Shown piece after piece: positions 12,848 through 24,831 of a stretch of 64,000 nt of DNA (position 1 is the stretch's first letter; each line of letters opens with the position of its first letter). The stretch is from Tanypteryx hageni (lineage: Eukaryota > Arthropoda > Insecta > Odonata > Petaluridae). The notes under the pieces are model-generated. The model worked only from the letters and a program-made list of their open reading frames with translations. It did no database searches and was not told where the DNA came from. The position numbers and the translations under genes are program-made. The stretch lies in contig CM054116.1 of the NCBI GenBank assembly GCA_028673005.1, positions 92,896,707 through 92,960,706 on the forward strand, given 5' to 3'.

Positions 12848-13176
12848 CAGTGGTTTCCAAACTTTGGGGCGTGCCCCCCTTGGGGGGCGCGATGGGTAGG
12901 TCGGGGGCCGCAAAGGATTTCTCATATACATATTTACTGTCCGTTTAACTATCCTAATCTTGAGATTTACAATATGCAGCAGCCAAATTCTAGCCCTCAA
13001 TTGCTAGAATTTATCGTATGCGTCAATTGCTTTCCTTAAGATGGTTTAGTAATGGTAATTTTATGTCCAGTAGGTATTGTTTATGAACAGTAATTGAACA
13101 TTGTATAAAGGGGGGCGCGAAGATAGTTTTCATAGGTGAGGGAGGTCGCGGCTATGTAATTGTTTGGAAAACGCTG
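12848..13176. mobile_element. hAT-type MITE (329 bp)
   Basis: The left end is CAGTGGTTTCCAAACTTTGG, followed by GCGTGCCCCCC. The inverted right end is CAGCGTTTTCCAAACAATT. The flanks GATTAACC (12840-12847) and CATTAGCC (13177-13184) match at 6 of 8 positions. The CAGTGGTTCCCAAACTTT-type terminus is characteristic of hAT elements. It is non-coding. Confidence 0.85.
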
Positions 13177-13318
13177 CATTAGCCGATAGTACTTAAAACT
13201 TTGGATTACATTTTCGAAAATAAAATTACCGCGTAGTATGTAGTATTTCTATGCTAATGGAGTGAAATACTTGCCAGGCATTAAATGCTTAAGTCACGTC
13301 GAACCAAAATTTTTATCG

Positions 13319-13520
13319 ATATATATATATATATATATATATAAACTTAAGGAAAAGAAAAGGTAGTGATGAGGGTGACAACAAGGTGTTGAAGGAAGCC
13401 CAGCGGACACTTACCAAGTTGGCAGGCTGCTGGGGGCGTCAAAGAGACGTAAATAAACACGCACACAGAAAAAACGAAAGCTTATCGGACCTATGCCCTT
13501 CTTCAGCGATGAAGATAGAG

Positions 13521-13552
<32 letters not shown>
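13319..13552 (-). mobile_element. Possible retroelement 3' end between TA microsatellites
   Basis: Positions 13342-13525 are flanked by TA microsatellites on both sides. On the minus strand the segment contains TCTTCATCGCTGAAGAAGGG followed by CATAGGTCCGATAAGC and TTTCG. This resembles the 'gaagaagg..taggtccgaaagcttt' text often found near the ends of Penelope-like and related retroelements. No reverse transcriptase is present, so this is a resemblance only. Confidence 0.35.
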
Positions 13553-13553
<1 letters not shown>

Positions 13554-14631
13554 TCACACAAAAATACCTTTTACTGATATAATTCAGTTTCCTCATAATA
13601 GACTTTCCCATAAAGTTTTTCGTAACCAGTCTGGTTTGTGCTGCTAGCGTGGATGGGAAAAAGTGAACGCCTACATTTAGTTAATAAATAGACGGCTCTT
13701 CATTATATCCCAGCGTTAATTAATCTTCTCGCTCAGCCTCAGGCTTAATATATGTATTTTTAATCCGAAAGGTTTTTATTTTATTCCCGACCGTGGCTTA
13801 ACCGAAACGGAATGGAAAAATTAGCTCATTTTATTCTCGACGCTGCGGTTAATTCACTTTTGCCTCGGATGACCTCTCCTGTCATTTCCAAATTCGGATA
13901 TTTAAGGCTTCTCCATTATTCTAGTATCAGAGAATAAGCATTTTTAGAGTTTTAAAAATCTAAATTTTCGACGCATTATTTGTGACGCTGTTATAGTTGC
14001 ACGGAATCGTTATTTCTAGGAAAATACGCCGTGGAGTCACGTTTACAGTTATTGCAATTTCGGCCAAAATCAAGGGATAAGATATACTGGCACACAAAGA
14101 AATCGATTAAAACCTTGTACGAGCTCTCGAGCACAAAATCCGCGAAAACTGACCGTGAAAATTCTACGCAAATTCTAATCTATTTCAGGATCATGGAGCA
14201 TAACATTAGTGGAGGAAAATGTTTCGACATCTAAAAACAAGTCATAACGTTACGTGGCGAAATAGTAGTTGTTTAGGGAGAAGGGTGAGTTTTTTTAATT
14301 TCAAAACACTGACTCCATAGTGTGTGTGTGTGTGTGTAAAACAACGGATTAAAATTCAAGGGGAAAGAGATTTCTCTCGTGGCGAGGCGAACGCACGCGC
14401 TTGCTCCAGTTAATTCGATCGAAGTTAATTGAACCCTTGATTGGGTCCGGTAAGAGTTAATGCATTTGAGATGAGATTAAATAGCTTTTCAAATTGCACG
14501 TGAATCGAAATAATAAATATGCTCTTTTCAAAGTGGATCTTAAATTAAATATTAAGCGTGAGATATTTAGTTAAAATATCATTTTTTGGCTTTCTTGACA
14601 AAAAGTAAAAAAAAAACGCCTTGTGGTTAGG
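13553..14631. other. Unannotated AT-rich stretch
   Basis: A (GT)n run lies near 14320-14336. Otherwise I see no coding or repeat signal. Confidence 0.5.
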
Positions 14632-15190
14632 TCGTGTCCGTCCGTCCGTCCATCCTCATGTTTCATCTCCAAAACTACTGGATGGATGTTCGTTAAATTT
14701 GGTATTTAGGACATAAGAACAAAGAAAATAAGAAAATTATATTAATGGTTTATGTAGCCTAATTGGGAGGGCCACTTTACTGGTGACAAAAAATTAACTT
14801 TTATTTATATCTCGTAAAATATCACTAATAACAAAAAAGTCTTCAATAGACTTTGTAGAACTAGTAAAATACCATATGTTTTGTTCATAAAATTTTATAG
14901 GAGTAGCCGATTTCTAGAAAATCAGACGAGAAAGCAGTAATTCACTAGAAATTTTTTCCCGTTTTTTAATTGTCAACGAAAACAATCTTTGTGTCAACTA
15001 AAGTAAACAATGTCTGCTGTAAATATCTAATCAGTTTAATTTTCTTTCGTGCGCACGCAACATTTGGTAAAGGAAGGGAAATGGATTACCCACGAAGAAG
15101 AAATGAACGTATATACGTCTATTTTCTGTACGTATACGCAGTGTTTGAAAGTGAGAAGAAATGTGTAATTTACGACGAAGAAATGAAGTT
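14632..15190 (+). repeat. GTCCGTCC-headed dispersed repeat, copy 1
   Basis: The segment starts GTCCGTCCGTCCGTCC and continues with TTTCATCTCCAAAACTACTGG, GGATGTTCGTTAAATTTGG and GGCCACTTTACTGGTGACAA. It aligns with 55366-55870 along its length, with about a quarter to a third of bases differing by eye. It is related more distantly to 19689-19880 and to 32316-32900. Non-coding; possibly a SINE or a LINE 3' region. Confidence 0.75.
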
Positions 15191-15230
15191 GAACATAACG
15201 GTTGTATTAAAACTATTCGAATGAGGCATT

Positions 15231-15316
15231 TATTTAAATAATACGCTAAGAAATCCGGTCACGCTGAACGATTCTATTTAAATAATAAGCTAAGAAATCC
15301 GGTCACGCTGAACGAT
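15231..15316 (+). repeat. Two-copy 44-bp tandem duplication
   Basis: Units 15231-15274 and 15275-15316 are nearly identical (TATTTAAATAATA[C/A]GCTAAG, then AAATCCGGTCACGCTGAACG). This is a recent local duplication at the edge of the preceding repeat. Confidence 0.92.
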
Positions 15317-16390
15317 GAGCGATGATCAGCTGCGAGAATAACAAAAAAGCTTATTACTCAATAACTTTCCATTCTTTTTCAATAAAACTCTCAGAAATTA
15401 CATGGCAGCACTACTTTTAGATATTAGGCTGCTCACCGTTTACATTGAAATCATGAGTTCGATTACAGGAGCGTTTATTTTCTCCATTTGATCAATACGA
15501 GAATGACTGTAGAACGTTAATCATTTGCATATTAAAATTACTTAAAATCATCATAAGAATTTGAGACTTAATTACGATAATCAATACGAAGGAAACGAAC
15601 GTAAATACATATTGTATTGTTCATTGTGTTAATTAATGAAGGTTCCCAAGACATAGAGATTGCTAAATTTTTAAAAAGATTTTGAGTTTATTTTCGGCGA
15701 AAGCTGAGTAAGTTTTTAATTTTTGGCAAAAACAAAAGAATAAAATATATATACTTTAATTTAATGAAACAATACTTTATATGGACTGAAAAGTTAAAAA
15801 CAAACAATTCACTTTATAGTATGTTCCAGCGAGTTACAATAGTTTTGTCCATATAAAATTTGTAAAGCGTGATGTTTAACAAATAATATTAACTTTGTAT
15901 GTAAGATTTGTATCTACCTATATCATGCTGAGAGAGAGAGAGAGCTACATTTTTGAAAGGAGAGTGAGAAGGAGAGAGCGAAGGAGAATGGAAGGAAGGA
16001 AGAGAGATGATGGGAAGAAGAGAGTGAGGGGAATAGGAGGGGGAGAGGGTGAAAATAGGAGGGAGAGGGGGATTGAGGATGAGAGAAAGAGAAGAAAAAT
16101 GGAAAGTACCTTAATTTTAATACTTAATTAGTATATACCCGTCATGTTTGACGGGCAGTTCCACTATTGTTTTAAATAATGGTCGATTGTATTATTAATT
16201 ACAACTGTTTAGAAAATAAGTCGATGAATCAAGAGCTCGATATTTTCATGGCATCACTACTGGAATATCATTTTTCAGTTCTTACAATTAGACATTATGC
16301 CAAGGCATTAATATTTATCTTTTTTGGCATGATTGCAAGAATCGTAAAGAACGTCTCTGCTTCGCATAATAAGTGCAACTTTTCTCTCTT
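15317..16390. other. Unannotated stretch ending in a GA-rich tract
   Basis: Positions 15928-16100 are almost pure purine (GAGAGA, GGGAGAG). They create an Arg/Glu-rich frame at 15895-16131 that is not a gene. Positions 16135-16230 include a hairpin, CCCGTCATGTTTGACGGG, and text resembling the region after the 55.9-kb GTCCGTCC repeat. Confidence 0.5.
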
Positions 16391-17729
16391 TGGCTAAAAT
16401 GCAGTATAATAGATCACTTACCTGCGCACCGTCTCTTGGCCAATAACGGAATTACAATTTGTTAATTCACCTTATAAATGTATTGATTTAGTGCATTATT
16501 GTAGACCACTTACCACCCAGCGGGGGTTTAAATGGGGTGGTAACCCCCTTTATTATAGATAATTTTTTATAATAAAACAAAGTTTTTCCGAACACTTAAA
16601 TAACATTTATTTTTTTAAAAATTTTTAAATTATTCATCCTTTTCATGAGGCACATAAACTTTTGATGTCTTCAAAAATAACAAATAATCTTTCGTTTTTA
16701 TTTTTTATTTCGTGACGGTACATATACTCAGCTAAATAGGAGTCAAATAAAATTCTTTGACAATTTCGATCCGAAAATGTTTTCACTTGGCGCCATAAAC
16801 CTATTGTATTTGTATGATATCCGGTGATCTTTGAAAGTCTCCGAATGATTGACTTAAAATAAACTCATAAACTTCTTCTCCTAAGCAATCATATGCTTTC
16901 CAACAATCTGAATATATTATTGTGCCCGGTTTAATCCTTTTTTTTATTATTTTCAAGTGTATCAGACGTTCTATTTTCAACTGTCTCGAAAAAGCATTCT
17001 TTTGTTTCTCTACATATTGCTCCGAATATCCACTGACCTTCCGTTCTTTTTCCTCTGTGGTATTTCCGTTTCCCGAATTTGGATTCGTCGATCTCGACTG
17101 TCATTCCACTTCCTCCTATTTTTTAAATCTTTTTTAATAGAATTTCCATACAAACTTCTCTGCAGAAGTTATACCAGTCGACAACAGTATGATGAGCTAC
17201 TTCCATTTCATGTCTGACCAGTCTTTGTGGATATTTCTCAAACCAGAAATATGTTAATAAAATATCTTCTAAACTCATTCGTGAGTTTTAGAACCACGTA
17301 CCTTTTCATATGCTTCTTCTTATGTCATGTTTAATTTCTGCTTTTCTGCTTCGACATCTCCATTGATAAGTGTCACTTTCATGGAATTTTACTAATTTTA
17401 TTTGTTCTCCGCAAATTGGACATTTGTATGAGCTTGCAAGAAGCCCCATCTCTTGCAAAAATTCTATTATTTGCTTCTTCGGTTATTAATTAATCTAGAG
17501 ATGTATTTTAGATTTATCACTATTTGTTTTTTCCGATATTCGTCCTTATCACCCATCTTACTCTTTGCAGCGTTTTAATCACTAATGTGTTAATTTATAT
17601 TTTCCATGGTTTTTTATTATTATTATAGATTATTTGAATACGTTTCTAAGGTGAATTAACAAATTGTAACTCCGTTATTGGCCATGAAACAGTGCACAGG
17701 TAATTGATCTACTATACCGCATTTTCCCC
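16391..17729 (-). mobile_element. Merlin (IS1595-like) DNA transposon
   Basis: Terminal inverted repeats of about 80 bp bound the element. The left (16396-16475) begins AAAATGCAGTATAATAGATC and the inverted right (17725-17645) begins AAAATGCGGTATAGTAGATC. Both contain GGCCAATAACGGA and TTACAATTTGTTAATTCACC, and about 70 of 80 positions agree by eye. The 7-bp word CTCTCTT lies just outside both ends (16384-16390 and 17730-17736); Merlin elements make 8-9-bp duplications, but this word is low-complexity. The internal minus-strand reading is a Merlin transposase. Confidence 0.85.
16630..17556 (-). pseudogene. Merlin transposase (ISXO2/IS1595-like DDE), inactivated
   Basis: From ATG 17556 the minus strand reads MGDKDEYRKKQ, then in broken frames a zinc-ribbon-like CPICGEQI..QWRCRS and VDWYNFCREVC. 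The catalytic core follows: VEIDESKFGKRKYHRGK (first Asp), ENRTSDTLE, and TIIYSDCWKAYDCL (second Asp). A frameshifted VNHSETFKD and then YHTNTIGLWRQVK come next. In this family the last motif normally reads NTIE, so the codon of the catalytic Glu is missing between Ile and Gly. Several in-frame stops precede and follow the core. The near-complete length shows a formerly autonomous copy. Confidence 0.88.
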
Positions 17730-19688
17730 CTCTCTTGTTTTAAATATCATTTGCTAAATTATCATATCAAAAATAGAAAATTGTAATACATATAATAATA
17801 AATAGCGGCACGATAGTATACACATAGCAAGGGAATGGTTTTTCTTGCAATATTGAAAATAAATGCAACTTTTAAAATGTTTTTAATTTGCTATTAGACT
17901 GAGATCAATCGGGAATTTTATAAAATACCTCGATACATTATAAAATATTAGAAGGCCAAAATGGGAGTATTATTCCATTTTTAAATTAAGCCTTATATTT
18001 TATCTTGTCATAAATAAGAAATTTTTAAAGATTTAGCACCGTCATCATCTATTCTTTATGTATCCTGGGAAAGGATTTAAAAATCAAATCCTTCTATTTC
18101 TTGAAAATGGAAACGGCATACAGCAAGATCCGTATTTTCGAAGACCCCTTATTTTTAGGTAAATTAATTAATCAAACTCGTTTCATTTAAAAATAAACAA
18201 TAAAGCTACATAATGTAACGTTTATGCAAACCCTATTTCAATTCCAGTTCCTCATTTTTGTTGGTTTCTTAAGCAAAAATAAACGTTTAATGGAGCTATC
18301 AATTTAACACCGATTAAAAATCAGCTGTTATTGATGCGATAAATGCTATAAGAATAGTCCCAGAAATACATTAAACGATGACTTCCAAATTTTCTAACGC
18401 CGGAACGGATTCTGTCATGTCACACATGCCCGAATCATTTTAGTGCTCCTGGCGCCTCAACTCGTATCGAGCGCTCTTCCCAAATTTAAAAAAGTACACG
18501 GCCCTCTTTCTACCTCTCGCCTCCTCTCCCCCCTTTCTCCTCCCCTCTCTCTCCTCCCCCTCTCCTCCATCTCCCCTTACCTCTCACCTCTCTTCCCCTC
18601 TCACCCCTCCTTCCCCCCTCACTCTCTCTCCCTCTAACCTGCGAGCGAGAGAAAATAATTTTCATGTCGAGATGAAAAAGTAGGTCGCCTTTTCTCCCAT
18701 ACCCGTAAGATGGTAGCATGTGTACATATGTATGTTTTCACGTCGCTTTTCAGCGCGAACAAATAACTGTTTCCGTGGGCTGTCGACGGTCCACAAGGGA
18801 CGGTGGGAAGAGGGTGACCGAGAGCCGAGGAGGAAGGAAGATGATACGTGCATGGAAGTGGACGTCACACACACACAGATGGAAATAGAGAAAGGAAAAG
18901 CAGGACGACGTTCCCACGGAGAGCAAGTGTTTCACACATGCTTCCAGGAAAAAAGATTTGAAGTCCAAAGATTAAAGTGTCCTGCACCCACCGCTGAATG
19001 TTAGGGGGAATGAAATACGGCAGAGTACGATAAACAAGTGACGTATATATATATATATATATATAAAGTAGGTGTTAAAGTGCAAGTAGTATAATGGAAT
19101 GATGGATTCGCAAATGAAGAACTTGCTGGTGAAATTAGACCTTCTGGATTATTTAGCGAGCATCGTGCGGATGCACTCCGGCCTTGTGTGTGGTGTTAAT
19201 GTTTCGGATGTGCAGGGAAAATTAAAGGTGCGGGATAAGAGTCGATGTTTTTTCGGCATTTTTAATCGCTCCAGTATTTGCTGATGGAGTGGCGTTGGTA
19301 ATGGACGGTGTATTGTGCAGAAGGGAGAGAACATTTTTTGCGAGGATATTAATCACCAGAAATGTATAAAACACGCTGTGCTTTGCTCCCTATAGAGGAT
19401 AAAATATATGCGTACATGGTCCAGCATCCGAAAACAAATTAAGAAAATTCGTCACACGGACAAAAAATGGGAGCGAGTTTCACGGGACGGCAAATTCCGA
19501 GACGCGCGAATTGCCAGTTTTTGCAGGCTGTTATTTGTATTAAGCTTCAAATTACGTTTATATATAGGTCCTGCACCTGACCATATTGGTATGGCTTACT
19601 TACGTTTTAATCATATTCTATTACATGACGTATTATATATTTTTCCATATTAATTTTAGGAGTTTTTTATATAAAGTAAGTGTCTTAT
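17730..19688. other. Unannotated stretch with C/T-rich tract
   Basis: Positions 18500-18640 are a CTCC-type pyrimidine tract. A short TA run lies at 19044-19066. Open frames around 18662-19004 and 19099-19334 show no recognised domain. No host gene is supported. Confidence 0.5.
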
Positions 19689-19885
19689 GATCGTGTCCGT
19701 CCGTCTGTCCGCATATTTCATCATCGAAACTAATGAGTGGATTTTCGTGAGGTTCGATACTAAGGACTTTATAGGCAAAATGATTTTTACCTGTTCAAAT
19801 AACTCAAGTAGATGTGCCACCGTTATCCAAACGATTTCTATGACTAAAAAGAGAACTTTCCATCGTATCTCGTAGATGAAATGAG
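19689..19885 (+). repeat. GTCCGTCC-headed repeat, short divergent copy
   Basis: It begins GTCCGTCCGTCTGTCCGCAT and continues with TTTCATCATCGAAACTAATG, TGGATTTTCGTGAGG and AAGGACTTTATAGG, the same order of phrases as at 14.6 and 55.4 kb. The short open frames that cross it are therefore repeat-derived. Confidence 0.6.
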
Positions 19886-21149
19886 TCATATAATAAGGCT
19901 TATAATAAAAGTTGCAAATTAGTTATTTAACAAGATTACATGATTTGTAAATAACGCCTCTTCCTTGTATGTATGTACGCGTGATGTGTGCGCCTTTCTT
20001 CTTCTGTTAAATTTTCGGAACAATGTAATTACACGAATAATTTGATGCAAAGTAGATTTGTTGGACTTTGGATCCTAAAATAACAAGTAAAAACGATTTT
20101 ATTTTGGTGGCGTTTTTGTCTAGTCCGGAATAAGTTTTATTGTGCTCGAAAGATAAAAATAACAAGGACTTCGGTCATGTTATCGTTATCATCAAACAAG
20201 TTTCGTAAACTGCTCCGTCGTATAGTATTCGTATTAAAAAGCAACCTTCAAGGAGATAGCAGCCGAATTAATTTGAAAACGGACATAAGCGAAAATAAAT
20301 AAGCGTAATTCGTATTTAAGTCGATATAAATATGTTACAAGGAATAGCGGAAATTGAAAATAGAAAAATTATGCCGGATATGAATAAGAGTATTGAATTT
20401 ATTCATTATTTGAACCGGTTAGAGTCGCGATTGCCTGTGGTGAGGAGCTTGGAGTGCATAAACGAGTTGCAATAACGTATGACGCACTTCGCGGTTCCAG
20501 AAATATATGGAGTCGAGAGAATGGCGTGGTGTTGTTGTTTCAGGCATTGTGCGACGCGCTCGGAAACTTTCCCTCGAGTGGAAAGCACAATGGAATTTTT
20601 TATTTCGCCTTCATTATGAACCATCAGGATAAGGAAATGAGAGCGTGGGAGAGGAGAAAGAGAAAGGTGAAAAAATCACCTGCCGTGGAAAGTAATCACA
20701 GTCCCTGAAACGGGATATTTTTTGGGAGGAACGTTGTATGAAAAGTTTTAAATATCTTGAGGGATGTCGGAATCGTAAATATTTTTGAATGGCCAACTAC
20801 CCACATTCAATTACATGCTGAAACCTATACGCGTGTTTCTGTGAAGTTATTATTTTTTCAAATACAGAACAATCGAAATTGAATGAAATCCTACTTGGGT
20901 AGGAAAATGGAAGCAAATTAAAAAAGACTCGGTTCAGATTTCCAATTTTTTCATATAAAATATAAATGTGGGAGAAAGAGATTAAACTAATTAGGTTCGT
21001 AACTAGATGTGCTAGATGTAAAAAAGTGGGAAAGATAAACAAAGAGACGAATTCCGAGAGTTGAGAAATTTAGGTGACAAAGATGGATGAAAAATACAAT
21101 AGAGAGCCTTGCTGCGGAATTAATTAATGGACATTTTCATATTTTAGAG
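19886..21149. other. Unannotated AT-rich stretch
   Basis: Both strands of 20406-20796 have short frames without motifs. Nothing else is recognised. Confidence 0.5.
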
Positions 21150-21437
21150 CAGGGTTGGGCAACCTTTTCTGCATGGGGGCCACATTAGTAGTTGCGAATG
21201 CTTCGGAGGGCCGCATTAGAAGTCACGAGAGCTTCGTCGAGCCGGATGAGTTTGAAGTTACCTAGAGATTCTGTGGTCTCATATTTGAAAAATCAAGCTA
21301 AATAATTTACTGCCGTTAAAACTTTGCCAGAAAAGATTTTGAGACCATAATTTTGCTTTAAAAAATACGAAATTTTCAGTTGGATTTTACCGATCACATT
21401 TTCATCATTGCTTCGCGGGCCGCATGTTGCCGACCCG
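21150..21437. mobile_element. hAT-type MITE (~288 bp)
   Basis: The left end reads CAGGGTTGGGCAACCTTTTC followed by GGGCCACATT. The inverted right end reads CGGGTCGGCAACATGCGGCC. The flanking words TTTTAGAG (21142-21149) and TTTTGCTG (21438-21445) match at 5 of 8 positions. The inner GGGCCGCAT motifs are shared with the MITE at 22081, so the two belong to one family. Confidence 0.7.
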
Positions 21438-21445
21438 TTTTGCTG

Positions 21446-22072
21446 AGATTTAGGTAAAAATAGATTCTGTTGTTGTTAACACACTTCATAATGCATATCG
21501 TCTAGTTATCTTAGGAATTTGTATTTCTTTAATACTCGCAGATTTTTTGCGTTAATGAGTCATCCTATTCTCTAATTATATGTGCTCAAAAGTGACAAGT
21601 GTAATGTTCCTTCAAAACTCCTAGTAACATAGTGCATAGAAAGGGCATATTGACTGTGAAATTGGAATGTATTCATTCATAATTCCACAAATTTTAATTA
21701 AATTATCGAATTTTGCTAGTTTGATGCTTATATAACCTTTGCAAACATTCAAACAAATTAAATTATGTAAAATATTATATAGCTAATGCCGACCATAAAA
21801 GGCGTAAAAATTTTCTAATCACGAATATTTTTCTCTAGCATCCTACGGTAGTTTCGTATATCGCTAAAGAAATCAACTCTCACTTAAAAAGAAATTTGAG
21901 AATAGAAAAATCATTTTAACTTGGAAACTTGAAAAGACCACGTAGAATACTGAATTAACATTTCTCCTTACTGAATTTTCCTTATTTCTTCACAATTTTC
22001 TGCTTTAGAAAACTAAACCAAGGATTTTAATAACAACCTAATATCAAAATGTGTGCTGTTTTATCATTCTTA
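21446..22072. other. AT-rich spacer between two related MITEs
   Basis: No coding or repeat signal was recognised in this spacer. Confidence 0.5.
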
Positions 22073-22080
22073 TTTTTAAC

Positions 22081-22428
22081 CAGGGGTGTGCAACCTTTTT
22101 ACTTGGCGGGCCGCATTCGTAGACGTGAGTGATATGGTGGAGGTATTAAAGGTCACGAGTGCCTCGGTGGGCCGTATCAGAGGTTGCGAGTGCCTTGGTG
22201 TGCCGGATGAGAGTTTACATGGGAATTAATCAAGAGATAATATGTTATTTTTAAAATGAAAATAAAGACAACCATTTTTAGGGTTAATACATTACAAGGC
22301 AAGATTTTATGGAGACAATTATAATTTAAATTTACAAAATTATCGGTTTCTAATATCACAGACCCTATCTTCATCCAAGCTTCGCGGGCCGCATAAAATG
22401 ATCTCGCGTGCGTTAGTTTGCACGTATT
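22081..22428. mobile_element. hAT-type MITE (348 bp), perfect 8-bp duplication
   Basis: It starts CAGGGGTGTGCAACCTTTTT, then GGCGGGCCGCATT. The right end holds CTTCGCGGGCCGCATAAAAT and TTTGCACGTA. TTTTTAAC occurs identically at 22073-22080 and 22429-22436, an exact 8-bp duplication. Internal text (GTCACGAGTGCCTCGGTGGG) resembles the MITE at 21150. Confidence 0.8.
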
Positions 22429-22436
22429 TTTTTAAC

Positions 22437-23864
22437 GGTTATACGAGGGAAATCTATAAGTTTTTTAACCATTAAATTCCTTATACACTTAAGATTCAAT
22501 GAGATATTGGGTGTCATTGTTCCACTTTAAATACCATATACCTACTTATCTAAGCGCGGGATAGTGCCGAATTGCCTGTGACAGCAAATCCTCCTATACA
22601 CATTGAATAAGTGAGAAAAATTGGGTTTGGAAGATACAACACAGCAACATAACAAAAAAAACTAAAGCTTAGATCTTTAAGAATTCTCAATTTTCCACGG
22701 CGCTAAATCAATTTCGACGCCGCTTTTCTTCTTTTCCCCGCCTCTGTTCTTTTCTTTCCCTCGTCCTGTTCTAGGCATTCTATTCTCTAGGCACCCTCTT
22801 TCCCCCTTTCCTTCTTCGATTCATTCTCTTCCAGTCTTCGTTCTCTTGCATGATTAATGTCGAATAAGGCAGTAAACCTCAAGACGCTTCTTCTCCTTCC
22901 ACTACAGAAAACTTCTTCTTCCTTTGAGAAGCTCGTAAGAAGAGAACAGGATAACGCTGTTTGCCCATCAACAATTCATCCCCACCAGAACATCGCCAAA
23001 AAACGCCCGCGCACACAGCAGCCGACACCACTCTAGGCGCCGTGTTCACCCGCGCTCCTTTCCTCTTACTTCCTCCTCTCCCTCTCCCCCCGCTGCTTCT
23101 TAACCCGTTCGATTATATGTAGTCTTCCCTTTACTCTTCCTCCCTATGCTTTATTTCTCGTTTCCTTGATTTTTTTCGTCCCTCGCTAACAATCCCTCCT
23201 CCCCTCGCCGCATCCCTTCAACCGTCGTTGGATGGGTTAGAAGGAGATGAGTGGTTTTTTTGTTAAGAGTTACTCTCTTCGGGGTGACGGAGTGAAAGAA
23301 GAGAGGAGAAAGAGAGGGAGGAAAAAGCGACGCTAGCTCACCTTGGTCGAGAGATTTTTTCCGCAGTGGTTTTATTTTCCGCGTGACGGGACGATGACGA
23401 TGATGGAAGACTGTTTCGTAGTGACGGAGGATAACAAGACAGGCGACTAATAGGGCCCATTTAAAGAAAGTGGTCTCCTTTTCTTCTCGGCACACAATGG
23501 GTCAATCTACGCGGATTCTCCTCCCATAACCGCCTTAGTCCATTAGCGACCCTCGATGAAAAAGTGAGCGATATATAAAAATGGCTCATTTTGCGTCGCC
23601 GGGATGGCCGTTCGAATGGATCCTTGATTGGCCACGTCTCGGAATTGTGCGGCAATGTAGCAGAGAGAGAAAATTCCCTGAAAGAGATAAAATTATCTGG
23701 GAAAAGATTGGTGTACTTAAGAGTTATTTTTGCAGTCCTAAGGGAAAAGTACTAGATCAGTGCGTCTTTTAACGGTATCAAAATGTTTGTTCGGCATTTT
23801 CGTGGTGCAGTGAGCATAAAGTCAACACTTTTTAATAAATTAGACTTGCAAAGACGGTGCAGGC
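22437..23864. other. Unannotated stretch with compositional switches
   Basis: Positions 22720-23250 are pyrimidine-rich; 23260-23420 are purine-rich on the same strand. Open frames at 23151-23495 and 23461-23655 are unrecognised. No gene is supported. Confidence 0.45.
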
Positions 23865-24161
23865 CAGGGTTCTAAAACTCAAGTCGTGCGTGAGTCCTAC
23901 GGTGGCATTGTATTAAAATCCGCGAGCCTCGATCCATGTTAAGAACGTTCTTCTTTACCCTAACTGCTTATAGTGTTTTAAATGAAAATGAAACATAAAC
24001 AGTATATTTTAAAGGTGTTCATGTAATTCATTTCTTTAATTTCTTCTATTATTTTAAAATATTTTATAAGAACTATATTTGAGTTTGAGCGGCATCGTAG
24101 TGTGAAGTATCTTACTTAGCGGATCGTATATGACTCGCAGGCCGCGTGTTAGAGATTCGTG
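23865..24161. mobile_element. Probable hAT-type MITE (~297 bp)
   Basis: The left end CAGGGTTCTAAAACTCAAG and the inverted right end CACGAATCTCTAACACGCGG are a weak terminal repeat pair. The flanks GTGCAGGC and GTCAATGC match at 5 of 8 positions. CGCAGGCCGCGTG near the right end fits the same superfamily as the two MITEs upstream. Confidence 0.5.
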
Positions 24162-24169
24162 GTCAATGC

Positions 24170-24831
24170 ATTATTAAATCATCCGGGAAGATAGAGTATT
24201 CATGTTAATATATTCGATGAAGGTGAAGGGTGATGCACTTGACTTATGATTATATCTAAAAGAATTTTAAAGACTCGATAGAAAATTAGTCAAATACTAT
24301 TTTTCAAATATATAGATAGAAAATGTAATGTTTGTTCTTTATATTCGTAGCTGTAAAATGAAATTCTCGTGTTTTCTGTATCGCTGCAGTTCCAATCAAC
24401 GTACTTTCCAGGTAAAGCTTCGTAACGTCATTTTAGCTTAAAACATGATTGACATATGCTCGTCAGCCAAGACTCCTGGACGCAGAAGTGGCAGGTATCG
24501 ATTTAATAACATGATAGAATCAAGACAACTTGAATGAATTACCTTGTTAGGAAAATAGTTAAAATTTCAAGAATAAAAGATGTAGATACTTCACTAAAAT
24601 ACTAGACACCAGGTTTTTAAGTTGTAGATATCTTTTTTCAAGAAGCGTATGAGTTATAAAGGAATTTGTTGAAATGTAAGGATAATCTGAAAAAATCGCG
24701 TTAATTAATTTAATGATTGTGTAATATATTTATAGTATATTATGTAAAATATAGAATATATGTAAATATATTCCGAATATAATACAGAACACTAATAACA
24801 TTTAACGTCTCTTTATTTTGCTACAATTGTT
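24170..24831. other. AT-rich stretch, nothing recognised
   Basis: Simple AT-rich text, including imperfect TATATGTAAATATATTC-type runs near 24730-24780. Confidence 0.5.
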
